Shown here piece after piece: positions 1-6,305 of a stretch of 7,500 bases of DNA. Below the pieces are notes generated by a model. That model made no database searches. It saw only the letters and a program-made list of their open reading frames with translations, and was not told where the DNA came from. Position 1 is the stretch's first letter. Every line of letters begins with the position of its first letter. The position numbers and the translations under genes were made by a program. Origin of the DNA: DASVCS01 sp036381495 (GTDB lineage: Bacteria > Gemmatimonadota > Gemmatimonadetes > Longimicrobiales > RSA9); the NCBI GenBank assembly GCA_036381495.1, contig DASVCS010000005.1:1-7500 (forward strand), given 5' to 3'.

Positions 1-607
1 GCAGTTTGCCGAAGCCGGCCGGCGCGCCGCCGAGTTGGGGCTGAATACCAACGTGATCGTCCGCGGCTTCGAGGACGCGGCCGGCGAGTTGCGCGAGCAA
101 CTGTTGGCGCCCATCGACGCCTTCCTCGCCGGGCTTGAGACGAGCCCGCTTGCGCCAGGCACGCCGCTGGATCGCCTGGCTGCGGCCCGCGAGCAGTTCC
201 GCGACATCGCCGAACGCGCACGCGCGGGCGAATCGGAGGCGATCGCCGCCTTTCCGGCGGCGGCGCAACAGTTGCTCCAGCTCGGTCAGGACATTCATGC
301 GTCCACCGGCCAATTCGTCGCGATCTTCAACGAGGTTCGCGAGGCGGCGCAGTCCATCCGGGAGTCGGTGGCCGCGCAACAGCCGGACACCAAGGCGGTG
401 GTTGACGCCATCCGCGAAGCGCAACAGGCCGCGGCGGCCCAGGCCGCGGCGGCGGACAAGGCGCGCCGGGACGCGGAGCGGCGCCGCGAACAGCAACTCG
501 ACGACATGCGCCGGGAGCTCAACCTTCTGCGCCAGCAGGTGCAGCGGCAAGGGTCGTCCGGCGGCGGCTTCCGCTTCACAGAAGGAGGAGGCAACGGACG
601 CCGATGA
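1..607 (+). CDS. Phage tail tape-measure protein, C-terminal fragment
   Basis: The reading frame is open from the left edge (first full codon at 2) and ends in TGA at 605-607, so 201 residues of a longer protein are seen. A TTG at 35 could be read as a start, but the frame continues upstream of it and no ribosome site precedes it. Two features point to the tail tape measure, which sets tail length and is ejected with the DNA. The stretch SPLAPGTPLDRLAAAREQF followed by an ARAGESEA segment is the recurring C-terminal pattern of many siphophage tape-measure proteins. The last ~70 residues are an Ala/Gln/Arg-rich amphipathic helix (AAAAQAAAADKARRDAERR, then QQLDDMRRELNLLRQQVQ) that reads as a coiled coil. 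Its stop overlaps the next start (ATGA), so the two are probably co-translated. The family call comes from remembered sequence pattern, not a search. Confidence 0.8.
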   Translation, partial: QFAEAGRRAAELGLNTNVIVRGFEDAAGELREQLLAPIDAFLAGLETSPLAPGTPLDRLAAAREQFRDIAERARAGESEAIAAFPAAAQQLLQLGQDIHASTGQFVAIFNEVREAAQSIRESVAAQQPDTKAVVDAIREAQQAAAAQAAAADKARRDAERRREQQLDDMRRELNLLRQQVQRQGSSGGGFRFTEGGGNGRR

Positions 608-2136
608 TCGGCGATCGGATCGAGCAGACAACGACCAGCACGGGCACCGGGCCCGTGACGCTGAACCCGCCACCGCAGGGCCGCGTCGCCTTTTGGGACG
701 CGATCCCGATCGGCACGCCGGCCTATTACCTGATCGAGAACGGCGACGATTGGGAGGAAGGAATCGGAACGGTCGGCGCGAACAGCTTGACTCGCGACAA
801 GCTGATCCGGTCGTCCACCGGCGGCTTCCTCGATTTGTCCGGAACCAGCGTCGTCACATGCACGCCGCTGTCGGAACTTCTAGGCCCGATGGGCGGCCGG
901 CTGCACATGGCGGCGTCCGTCTCGAACATCGGGACGACCTACGTCATCACCTGCCATCCGCCCGTGCGCGAACTCGTGGACGGCGTTCGGGTTCGGTTCA
1001 GGGCGAACGTCACGAACACGCTGGGCGGCGCATCGGCGGACGTGAACGCTACCGGCGCCAAGCCCATCCGCAAGGGTGACTTCGCGCCCATGGAGCCCTA
1101 CGAGATCCGTCGCAACGACTTTTACGAGATCGTCTACGACGCCGAAGCGGATTGCTGGCAAATCCAATCCCCGGTCTACACCGTTGCGCCGCAGCGGCTC
1201 ATCAACGGCGACTTTACGGTCGCGCAACGCGGCACGAGCCTGCCGGCCGTTGCATTCGGCGACGTGCTGTTGGATCGCTGGCGCTACCTCGGCTCGGCCG
1301 ACGGAGGAACGCCGGCGACGGTGAACGTCTCGCAGCGCAGTTTCGAGCCGGGCCAAACCGACGTGCCGGGCGAGCCGCGGCAGTTCATGCGGCTTCAGGT
1401 CGTTGACGTTGGCTCGGGTTTCGGGCCGGAGTCGAACGCGGAAGTGGTGCAGCGAATCGTCGATGTCCGGCACGCCGGCACCGGCAGGGTCGCCACGCGC
1501 GTATGGATGCGATCGACCATCCCGGGCAAGCGCGTGGGCTTTCGCCTGCGTCGATTCTTCGGGACGGGCGGCAGCACGCAGGAGTTCGCCACGACCGGCC
1601 AGTCTCATGAGCTCGGAACGGTGTGGCAGCCCTTCGAGATCTTCTGGAACTTGGCGTCGCTCTCGGGGCGGACCATCGGGCCCGGTAGCTTTCTGTCGTT
1701 TCAGATCTTCTTTCAATGGGGGTCAAACTTCGACGGCGCGTTCGGCACGTCGGGCGGCGAGGGATGGCGTCAGGCCGGCGACATCGAGATCGCCGACGCG
1801 CAGCTTCAGCCGGGGCACATCGTCGTGCCCTTCCCGCGGAAGCAGGACCACGAGAACCTCATCGAATGCCTCCACTTCTACGTGAGCGACCTCAGGATCG
1901 GCGGCTCGGGATACGCCACGGCCGCCGGACAGACGGCCCGTGCGCAAACGACGGTCGTCTACCCCGTCCCGATGCGCGTGGATCCGGTGAAGGAGTATCA
2001 GAACATTGGGGGCAACATGAACCAGTTCCTCGCCGTCGCGCAGAGCAGCCGCTTCGGCATGGTGTGCAGCGAAGCATCGGTGGTCGAGGGCAGCCAGTTC
2101 TGGACCGGCCGGGTGAATCTAGACGCGGAGATCTAG
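604..2136 (+). CDS. Tail fibre / receptor-binding-type structural protein with carbohydrate-binding-like domain
   Basis: This 510-residue protein starts at the ATG of an ATGA overlap; a purine-rich AAGGAGGAG lies 13 bases upstream, a long but usable spacing. Three parts can be seen. Residues 1-95 (DRIEQTTTSTGTGPVTL, later YYLIENGDDWEEGIGT and LTRDKLIRSS) match the N-terminal domain common on phage structural proteins, probably the attachment to the tail. Residues ~100-195 look like a linker domain ending in DFYEIVYDAEADCWQI. Residues ~197-430 start with LINGDFTVAQRGTS and DRWRYL and end with AQLQPGHIVVPFPRKQDHEN and ECLHFYVS. This is the jelly-roll, carbohydrate-binding-like domain found in tail fibres, whose relatives end in 'PFE.R..GEELALCQRYY'. 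A short β-rich tip follows (YPVPMRVDPV). The likely role is host-surface glycan contact; the receptor is unknown. It precedes the hub-like gene and is followed by a possible assembly partner. Confidence 0.72.
   Translation: MIGDRIEQTTTSTGTGPVTLNPPPQGRVAFWDAIPIGTPAYYLIENGDDWEEGIGTVGANSLTRDKLIRSSTGGFLDLSGTSVVTCTPLSELLGPMGGRLHMAASVSNIGTTYVITCHPPVRELVDGVRVRFRANVTNTLGGASADVNATGAKPIRKGDFAPMEPYEIRRNDFYEIVYDAEADCWQIQSPVYTVAPQRLINGDFTVAQRGTSLPAVAFGDVLLDRWRYLGSADGGTPATVNVSQRSFEPGQTDVPGEPRQFMRLQVVDVGSGFGPESNAEVVQRIVDVRHAGTGRVATRVWMRSTIPGKRVGFRLRRFFGTGGSTQEFATTGQSHELGTVWQPFEIFWNLASLSGRTIGPGSFLSFQIFFQWGSNFDGAFGTSGGEGWRQAGDIEIADAQLQPGHIVVPFPRKQDHENLIECLHFYVSDLRIGGSGYATAAGQTARAQTTVVYPVPMRVDPVKEYQNIGGNMNQFLAVAQSSRFGMVCSEASVVEGSQFWTGRVNLDAEI
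2127..2130 (+). promoter_or_regulatory. Ribosome binding site deciding the start at 2139
   Basis: GGAG sits 8 bases before the ATG at 2139, inside the last codons of the upstream gene. The frame is open much further upstream, to an ATG at 1716, but that part is Arg-rich shadow translation of the fibre gene. The site and the 2-base gap after the upstream stop both favour 2139. Confidence 0.6.
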
Positions 2137-2138
2137 AG

Positions 2139-2432
2139 ATGCGGATTCGCGCCATGCGCTACACCGATCCGAACCGCACGCAGGTTCATATGGAAACCGA
2201 TCGGGGCCTGATCGCGCTGCCGTGGCCCTGTCAAACGTGGCACCGGGAACCGATCGAAGCGTGGCTGGCCGAGGGCAACGAGATCGCACCCTATGAACCG
2301 CCACCGGAGCCCGAGCCCGAGCCGGATCTGGCCCGGGCGCTGGCCGACGCGCTGATCGCGAAGGGCGTCGTGTCCGAGTCCGATCTTCCCGAGGCGGTGC
2401 GGTCCCGGATCGCGAAGCGCGCCGGGCGGTGA
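2139..2432 (+). CDS. Small Pro/Glu-rich phage protein, possible tail-fibre assembly protein
   Basis: This is a 97-residue protein starting 2 bases after the fibre gene stop. Residues 1-50 form a compact domain (MRIRAMRYTDPNRTQVHMET, then IEAWLAEGNEIAPYEPP). It is followed by a Pro-Glu repeat (PPPEPEPEPD, residues 54-63) and a helical tail (LARALADALIAKGVVSESDL). The pattern 'W...GN.I.PYEPPPEPEP' near the end of a short protein encoded beside a fibre is typical of small tail-fibre assembly or chaperone-like proteins. Position and size support that idea, but no catalytic or diagnostic motif proves it. It may instead be a minor structural protein. No membrane segment or signal peptide is visible. 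Confidence 0.6.
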   Translation: MRIRAMRYTDPNRTQVHMETDRGLIALPWPCQTWHREPIEAWLAEGNEIAPYEPPPEPEPEPDLARALADALIAKGVVSESDLPEAVRSRIAKRAGR

Positions 2433-2435
2433 CGC

Positions 2436-4052
2436 ATGTTTGGCAGGGATCCGTTCGGCGTCCGGCCCTTCGGCACGCGCTCCGGTCCGGTCCCGCCGAT
2501 CCCGGCGTCGATCACGCTCCTGACGGCAGCGCGGATCGACGCGGTCTACTTGGTCGAGATCTTCGGCGTGGACATCGCGACCGGCGAACCGCGCGACATC
2601 TTCCTCGCCGACAGGCCCTACGTGACGCGGCCGGACGAAACGCCGGCGAACCGGGTCTATTGGCCGCGCTTGGAAACGGCGCCCTACTTCGAGCGCATCA
2701 TCCCCATCACGCCCGAGGAAGGCGTGCGGGCGCGCCTGGGGCTCGGCGAGATCATCATCGCGAACGGCGACGGATTCTTCGATTCCTTCGTCGAAGAGGT
2801 CGCGATCGGCGGCCGGCGAGTCGTGGTCAAGCTGGGAACGCCGGCCTCGCCGCTCTCGGAGTTCGTGACCCTCTTCGACGGCACCGCCGTTGGCTGGAGC
2901 CAAGGGAACGACGCAACGATCCGCGTCGAGCTGCGCGATATAGGCGCCCTGTTGGAGCGCCCGCTTCAGCAAAGGCTGTATGCCGGCACCGGCGGCCTCG
3001 AAGGCGGCCCGCGCCTGGAAGGCAAGCCGAAGCCGCTGTGCTATGGCCACGTCCCGAACGTGACGGCCGTCCTCGTCGATCCGGCGCGCCAAATCTATCA
3101 GGTCCACGACGGCCTGCTGTGGCGCATTCCGGCCGTCTATGACGCCGGCCTGCCGCTGGCCAACGGCGGCAACGTGGCGAACATCGAATCGGCCGAGCCG
3201 GCGCCGGGCTTCTACATCACGAGCCATCTGCAGGGCATGTTCCGCTTGGGCTCATCGCCGGCCGGGCTGGTCACGGCGGACGTCGAAGGCGACGCGGCGC
3301 AAAACATCTTCGCCGAGACGACCGCCGACATCGTCCGCCGCATCCTGACCACGCGCGCCGGCTTCGACGTTCCGATCGACGCCGCGACGCTGATCGCGCT
3401 CAACACCGCGCAGCCGGCGCGGGTCGGGCTGTCGATCGGGCTCGAAGTCCGGACCTTGGCCGGCGTGCTGGACGATCTCTTGGGCGGCATCGCCGGATGG
3501 TGGGGCCCGAATCGGCTGGGCCAGATTCAGGTCGGCCGATTGGACGCGCCCAGCGGCACCGGTCAAGTCACCCTGACGGCGGACGACATCCTCGATCTCG
3601 AATTGTTGCCCCTGCCGGAGTCGATCAATCCGCCAAATTGGAGGCGGAGGGTGGCGTGGGGCATCAATTGGACCGTGCAGACCGAGGGCTTGGCGGCGGC
3701 GGTCGATGACGAGCGCCGGGCCTATCTGGCCGAGCCCTTTCGTGTGGCGCCGGACTTCGACGAGTCGATCAAGCAGATCTATCCCGGCGCCACCGACCCG
3801 GCTCCGACCCCGGGCCTCTTTCGCGATGCCGGCGCCGCGAAAGGCGAAGCCGCCCGCCTTCGCGAATTGTTCGGTGTCCCGCGCCGCCGGTTCCGCGTCG
3901 TCTGCAAGCTGAAGCCGGCGCTGGTCGAGCCGGGGCAGATGGTGGCGCTCGACGACCATCGCTACGGCCTGGCCGGCGGTGTTCTTGGCGCCGTGACCGG
4001 GCATCGGATCGACTGCGACCGCAATCAGGTCACGTTGGAGGTGTTGGTTTAG
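2436..4052 (+). CDS. Large phage tail protein, putative tail hub / baseplate component
   Basis: This 538-residue soluble protein starts 3 bases after the preceding stop, with only a weak GGGCGG ribosome site, which suggests coupled translation. The N-terminus is Gly/Pro/Arg-rich (MFGRDPFGVRPFGTRSGP). Residues ~30-180 are β-rich and resemble the front of tail-associated proteins (IDAVYLVEIFGVD, then WSQGNDATIRVELRD). Residues ~199-285 contain PLCYGHVPNVTAVLVDPA and YQVHDG, then GMFRLGSSPAGLVTADVEGD. I recall this arrangement from unnamed tail proteins in alphaproteobacterial prophages. Residues ~295-370 (TTADIVRRILTTRAGF, later GGIAGWWGPNRLGQIQVGRL) recall a hub-type domain. The C-terminal part (FRVVCKLKPALVEPGQMVAL) resembles the end of tail hub proteins where a β-barrel closes the tail tube. 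The role is inferred from pattern and from its place between fibre and discoidin-like genes. No peptidase or lysozyme motif is visible. Confidence 0.6.
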   Translation: MFGRDPFGVRPFGTRSGPVPPIPASITLLTAARIDAVYLVEIFGVDIATGEPRDIFLADRPYVTRPDETPANRVYWPRLETAPYFERIIPITPEEGVRARLGLGEIIIANGDGFFDSFVEEVAIGGRRVVVKLGTPASPLSEFVTLFDGTAVGWSQGNDATIRVELRDIGALLERPLQQRLYAGTGGLEGGPRLEGKPKPLCYGHVPNVTAVLVDPARQIYQVHDGLLWRIPAVYDAGLPLANGGNVANIESAEPAPGFYITSHLQGMFRLGSSPAGLVTADVEGDAAQNIFAETTADIVRRILTTRAGFDVPIDAATLIALNTAQPARVGLSIGLEVRTLAGVLDDLLGGIAGWWGPNRLGQIQVGRLDAPSGTGQVTLTADDILDLELLPLPESINPPNWRRRVAWGINWTVQTEGLAAAVDDERRAYLAEPFRVAPDFDESIKQIYPGATDPAPTPGLFRDAGAAKGEAARLRELFGVPRRRFRVVCKLKPALVEPGQMVALDDHRYGLAGGVLGAVTGHRIDCDRNQVTLEVLV

Positions 4053-4053
4053 G

Positions 4054-4836
4054 ATGGCGTTCTCGAATGCCGGCTTGTCGTGGATCAACCATCTGGTCGG
4101 CGCGCCGGTCCTGACCGCTTCGTCGGAAGTGGCGACGATGCCGGTCACAAACCTCATCGACGACCATCGGTCGAGCCGGTGGCGCAGCGTCGGCGCCGGG
4201 TCCGCGCAGATCAATTTCGATCTCGGCTCGATCATGCCGATCGGCGTCGTCGGCCTGTTCGGCCTGAACCATCGGGCCGCGCAATGGCGCATCCAGCTAT
4301 CGGCCACCGGGATCGGCAACGGCGACGTGCTCGACACCGGCACGATCGACGCGAACATCAAACCGGGCTACGCCCAAACGGTCTATTGCCCGCCGGAACC
4401 GCTGAACGCGCGCTATGGGCGAATCACGCTGACCGATGCCAGCGATCCGCCGATCCAGGCGCACGAGGCCGGCACGCTGTGGGTCGGCGATCTCTACCGG
4501 ACCCAGCGGAATTTCAGCTACGGCGACGCCCCGATGTGGACGGACCCTTCCGTCATCAGCCGCAGCCGCGGCGGACAGGTCTACGTGGACGTGCGCGATC
4601 CGTTCCGTGCCTATGAGTTGGAATTCCGCGGGCTGACGCGCGAGGAAGCCTATACGGTGGCGCTCGAGATCGACCGCGTCGCCGGCGTGCGCGGCAACGT
4701 CCTCGTGGTGCCCACGCCCGGCGGGCCGTTCCAGAACTACGAGGCGATTCTCGGGCGGCCGGTCATCGCGACTCCCGTGCCGCGCTGGCGCCACAACCTC
4801 CACCGCAAGCGATGGGTCTTCGAGGAACGGCTATGA
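4054..4836 (+). CDS. Tail protein with discoidin (F5/8 type C)-like domain
   Basis: This 260-residue protein begins one base after the previous stop (TAG-G-ATG); a GGAGG lies 12 bases upstream. Residues ~18-150 look like a galactose-binding, discoidin-type β-sandwich. They begin with LTASSEVATMPVTNLIDD and RSSRWRS, the usual 'A.S......A.NLID....T.W' opening, then INFDLGS, the 'DLG' strand, and GVVGLFGLNH. Strand-like segments follow up to GTLWVGDLYR. The remaining ~110 residues (ISRSRGGQVYVDVRDPF, then RWRHNLHRKRWVFEERL) are β-rich and basic, perhaps a docking domain. Such proteins occur at phage tail tips and may bind sugars or simply hold the tip together. Its stop overlaps the lipoprotein start by ATGA. 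The domain call is fairly firm; the exact structural role is inference. Confidence 0.65.
   Translation: MAFSNAGLSWINHLVGAPVLTASSEVATMPVTNLIDDHRSSRWRSVGAGSAQINFDLGSIMPIGVVGLFGLNHRAAQWRIQLSATGIGNGDVLDTGTIDANIKPGYAQTVYCPPEPLNARYGRITLTDASDPPIQAHEAGTLWVGDLYRTQRNFSYGDAPMWTDPSVISRSRGGQVYVDVRDPFRAYELEFRGLTREEAYTVALEIDRVAGVRGNVLVVPTPGGPFQNYEAILGRPVIATPVPRWRHNLHRKRWVFEERL
4822..4827 (+). promoter_or_regulatory. Ribosome binding site deciding the start at 4833
   Basis: GAGGAA lies 5 bases before the ATG at 4833. An in-frame ATG at 4812 would add seven residues but has no such site and would bury the hydrophobic signal segment further from the N-terminus. The site lies in the last codons of the tail gene. 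Confidence 0.6.
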
Positions 4837-5186
4837 GCCTGCCGCCCGCCGGGATCATCGGGGCCGCGCTCGCCGCGGCCCTTTCGTTATCCGCCTGCCA
4901 GACGATCGACGCGGCGCCGCGGTGCGAACCCAGCGTCCCGGCCGCCGTCGCGGCGCTGCAAGAGGACCTGCCCGGCCTGGCGTTGGCCGGCGCCTTGGGG
5001 CCGGACGATGCGCGGCGCTTCGTCGACGAGGTGGCCCGCTACAACGGCACGCCGCCGGCGCCGGTGGACGGGGCGGTGCTGCTCGTCCATCCGCCGAGCC
5101 GGACGGCGATCGTTCTTCTGACCAACGGCGGATGCGTGGAGCGGGCGGTGATCTTCGCAAGCGACCGAGTAGGGGCGCCAACATGA
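4833..5186 (+). CDS. Small phage lipoprotein, lysis-region hypothetical
   Basis: This is a 117-residue protein starting in an ATGA overlap with the tail gene. Residues 1-21 form a hydrophobic signal segment (GIIGAALAAALSLSAC) ending in a lipobox, LSAC, with the lipidated cysteine at residue 22. The N-terminal region has no Lys or Arg before the hydrophobic core, which is unusual for a signal peptide. The mature part has two more cysteines (31 and 101), which could form a disulfide in the periplasm, and a β-rich segment (AVLLVHPPSRTAIVLLTNGG). It is followed, again by ATGA overlap, by a single-TM protein and then the endolysin. That position suggests a lysis role such as an outer-membrane spanin subunit, but it lacks the short, Pro-rich shape of classical Rz1. 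I do not recognise the family. Confidence 0.65.
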   Translation: MSLPPAGIIGAALAAALSLSACQTIDAAPRCEPSVPAAVAALQEDLPGLALAGALGPDDARRFVDEVARYNGTPPAPVDGAVLLVHPPSRTAIVLLTNGGCVERAVIFASDRVGAPT

Positions 5187-5449
5187 CCGACGACACCGAC
5201 CTGATCGCCCAAAAGGCCGCCCGGCAGGCCGTGGAGGAAATCTTCGGCGTGCTGGGCGTGGACATCCACGATCCCGCGGAACGCAGCAAGCTGATCGCGG
5301 ATTTCGCGTATCTCCGAAAGTCCCGCGAGGGCTCGGAAGAGGTCGTCCGGATCATCCGGCGAACGGCGATCGGCATCGCGGTGAGCGCGGCCCTGTGGGT
5401 GCTGTGGATGGGCGTCCGCGCGTCCTTCGGCCTCAAGATCGGCTTCTAG
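5183..5449 (+). CDS. Small single-TM membrane protein, holin or spanin candidate
   Basis: This 88-residue protein starts in an ATGA overlap with the lipoprotein gene; AGGGG lies 7 bases upstream. Residues 1-60 are soluble and charged, with likely helices (LIAQKAARQAVEEIFGVLGV and DPAERSKLIADFAYLRKSRE). Residues ~61-80 (TAIGIAVSAALWVLWMGVRA) form one clear membrane helix, preceded by RR and followed by a short tail (SFGLKIGF). It is a tail-end-anchored protein with a 60-residue N-terminal domain. Similar short single-TM proteins with a 'FLR..R' helix occur beside endolysins in alphaproteobacterial phages and are mostly unnamed. A holin is one reading. A membrane partner for the adjacent lipoprotein is another, although classical inner-membrane spanins have an N-terminal rather than C-terminal anchor. 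Real gene: likely. Function: unproven. Confidence 0.65.
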   Translation: MTDDTDLIAQKAARQAVEEIFGVLGVDIHDPAERSKLIADFAYLRKSREGSEEVVRIIRRTAIGIAVSAALWVLWMGVRASFGLKIGF

Positions 5450-5463
5450 CGCGGGGCGGCGCC

Positions 5464-5937
5464 ATGGACGGCTTCGATCACGCGGTGGCGATCGTCCTCG
5501 AACGCGAGGGCGTGCTGTCCGACCATCCGGCCGACGACGGCGGCCTGACAAAGTACGGCATTTCGCAGCGGGCCTATCCGCATCTGGACATCCGCAACCT
5601 CACCATCGACCAAGCGATCGAGATCTATCGCCGAGACTTTTGGGATCGGTGCCGCTGCGGCCGGTTGCCGTGGCCCTTCGCCTTGGCGCTATTCGACGGC
5701 GCGGTCAACCACGGGCCCGGCCTAGCCGCGCGGCTCATGCAGAAGGCCGTCCATGCGCCGGCGGATGGCATCGTGGGGCCGTTCACGATCGGCCGGATCC
5801 AGCGAGCCGGCGACGACGAGCTCGCGGACTATTTCGCGCGGCGCGGCGTGCTGTACGGCAACCATCCGGATTGGCGCACCATGGGCCTGGGATGGATGCG
5901 GCGGATCTTCCTGATCCACCGCGAGGCAATCGACTGA
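5464..5937 (+). CDS. Endolysin, glycoside hydrolase family 108 N-acetylmuramidase
   Basis: This 157-residue enzyme should cleave the β-1,4 bond between N-acetylmuramic acid and N-acetylglucosamine in peptidoglycan at the end of infection. Residues 1-90 match GH108: LEREGVLSDHPADDGGLTKY followed by GIS is the family's 'EGGyv.dP.DpGG.T.yGIt' core, with Glu15 as expected catalytic acid. RRDFWDRCRCGRLPW and FALALFDGAVNHG match the conserved middle. Residues ~92-157 correspond to the C-terminal peptidoglycan-binding domain of these enzymes (DGIVGPFTIGRIQ). The length is normal for the family. The second Gly of the usual EGG is Val17 here. No signal peptide or anchor is present, so export needs a holin. 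The start at 5464 has GGGG 7 bases upstream and lies 14 bases after the preceding gene; an ATG at 5395 in the same frame lies inside the upstream membrane-helix coding region and is rejected. Confidence 0.9.
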   Translation: MDGFDHAVAIVLEREGVLSDHPADDGGLTKYGISQRAYPHLDIRNLTIDQAIEIYRRDFWDRCRCGRLPWPFALALFDGAVNHGPGLAARLMQKAVHAPADGIVGPFTIGRIQRAGDDELADYFARRGVLYGNHPDWRTMGLGWMRRIFLIHREAID

Positions 5938-5946
5938 TTGCGGTCG

Positions 5947-6072
5947 TCAGTCGTCCCGTTTCGGCGGGTGCCATTTCTCCACGATGGCGTCGCCGTACCG
6001 CATTGTGAACCAAAGGAAGGCAGCGACGCCGAGGATGGCCCCGACGCCGATGCCGGCGAAGAACTCCACCAT
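5947..6072 (-). CDS. Antisense-oriented 41-residue membrane miniprotein
   Basis: Read on the minus strand, ATG at 6072-6070 opens a 41-residue frame ending in TGA at 5949-5947. Residues ~4-24 (FFAGIGVGAILGVAAFLWFT) make one strong membrane helix with small-residue G..G spacing. A charged, probably cytoplasmic tail follows (MRYGDAIVEKWHPPKRDD). GGGGG lies 8 bases upstream of the ATG as a ribosome site. The frame is open much further upstream, but that part is Arg/Pro-rich shadow translation. The gene is convergent with the endolysin, with 9 bases between stops. A clean hydrophobic helix with positive and acidic flanks is unlikely from random GC-rich sequence, so I think it is real. Its role is unknown; lysis timing, superinfection exclusion or a toxin-like effect are guesses. 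Confidence 0.55.
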   Translation of the reverse strand: MVEFFAGIGVGAILGVAAFLWFTMRYGDAIVEKWHPPKRDD

Positions 6073-6170
6073 GTCCGAAGCCCCCAGGGCAACGTGAGTT
6101 CGCCCGGCCAGAATGGCGCAATGGGGCGGGCGGTGCAACCTTGGCGTGCGGATAAACGCGCCACGAAGAA

Positions 6171-6196
6171 AGGCCGTCGCCCGAAAGCGACGGCCT
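6171..6196 (-). terminator. Intrinsic terminator hairpin, T-rich tail on the minus strand
   Basis: A perfect 10-bp stem (AGGCCGTCGC at 6171-6180, GCGACGGCCT at 6187-6196) encloses a 6-base loop, CCGAAA. Read on the minus strand, the stem is followed by TTCTTCG, so with its last T it gives TTTCTT. On the plus strand it is followed only by CCTTCCC. It therefore looks like a terminator for leftward transcription, possibly weakly bidirectional. It lies about 100 bases upstream of the leftward miniprotein gene and about 230 bases past the endolysin stop. Confidence 0.6.
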
Positions 6197-6244
6197 CCTT
6201 CCCAACCAGGGGCTGACACGCCCGCGCCGTTGGGAGCACGGGCG

Positions 6245-6266
6245 GGGGATGCGGGCGCCGCACCCC
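6245..6266. other. GC-rich hairpin with one bulged base
   Basis: GGGG (6245-6248), bulged A (6249) and TGCGG (6250-6254) pair with CCGCA (6258-6262) and CCCC (6263-6266) across a 3-base GCG loop. This is nine base pairs, mostly G-C. No T-run follows on either strand, so it is not an obvious terminator. Confidence 0.5.
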
Positions 6267-6277
6267 AACTCCACCAG

Positions 6278-6291
6278 GCCGCGGGCCGGGC
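6278..6291 (+). repeat. 14-base direct repeat, copy 1
   Basis: GCCGCGGGCCGGGC occurs here and again at 6360-6373, 82 bases apart start to start. Both copies are followed by CTAC, with one extra G in this copy (GCTACC versus CTACGG). The unit between the copies holds the T-arm-like and 6-bp hairpins. The sequence is low in complexity, so chance or slippage is possible. Confidence 0.5.
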
Positions 6292-6305
6292 GCTACCCCG
6301 GACAG

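Noticed and set aside
135..1079. 314-codon + strand frame overlapping the tape-measure and fibre genes
   Set aside because: It is extremely Arg/Pro-rich with no motif and crosses two well-supported genes in another frame.
2133..4361. Two long minus-strand frames (about 364 and 369 codons) opposite the hub-like gene
   Set aside because: The translations are rich in Arg, Asp, Gly and His with no domain pattern or ribosome site, as expected opposite a GC-rich coding gene. The + strand translation has clear phage tail motifs.
6110..6138. Promoter for the minus-strand miniprotein (TTGCAC, 17 bases, CATTCT)
   Set aside because: Spacing is right, but each box matches the consensus at only three of six positions.
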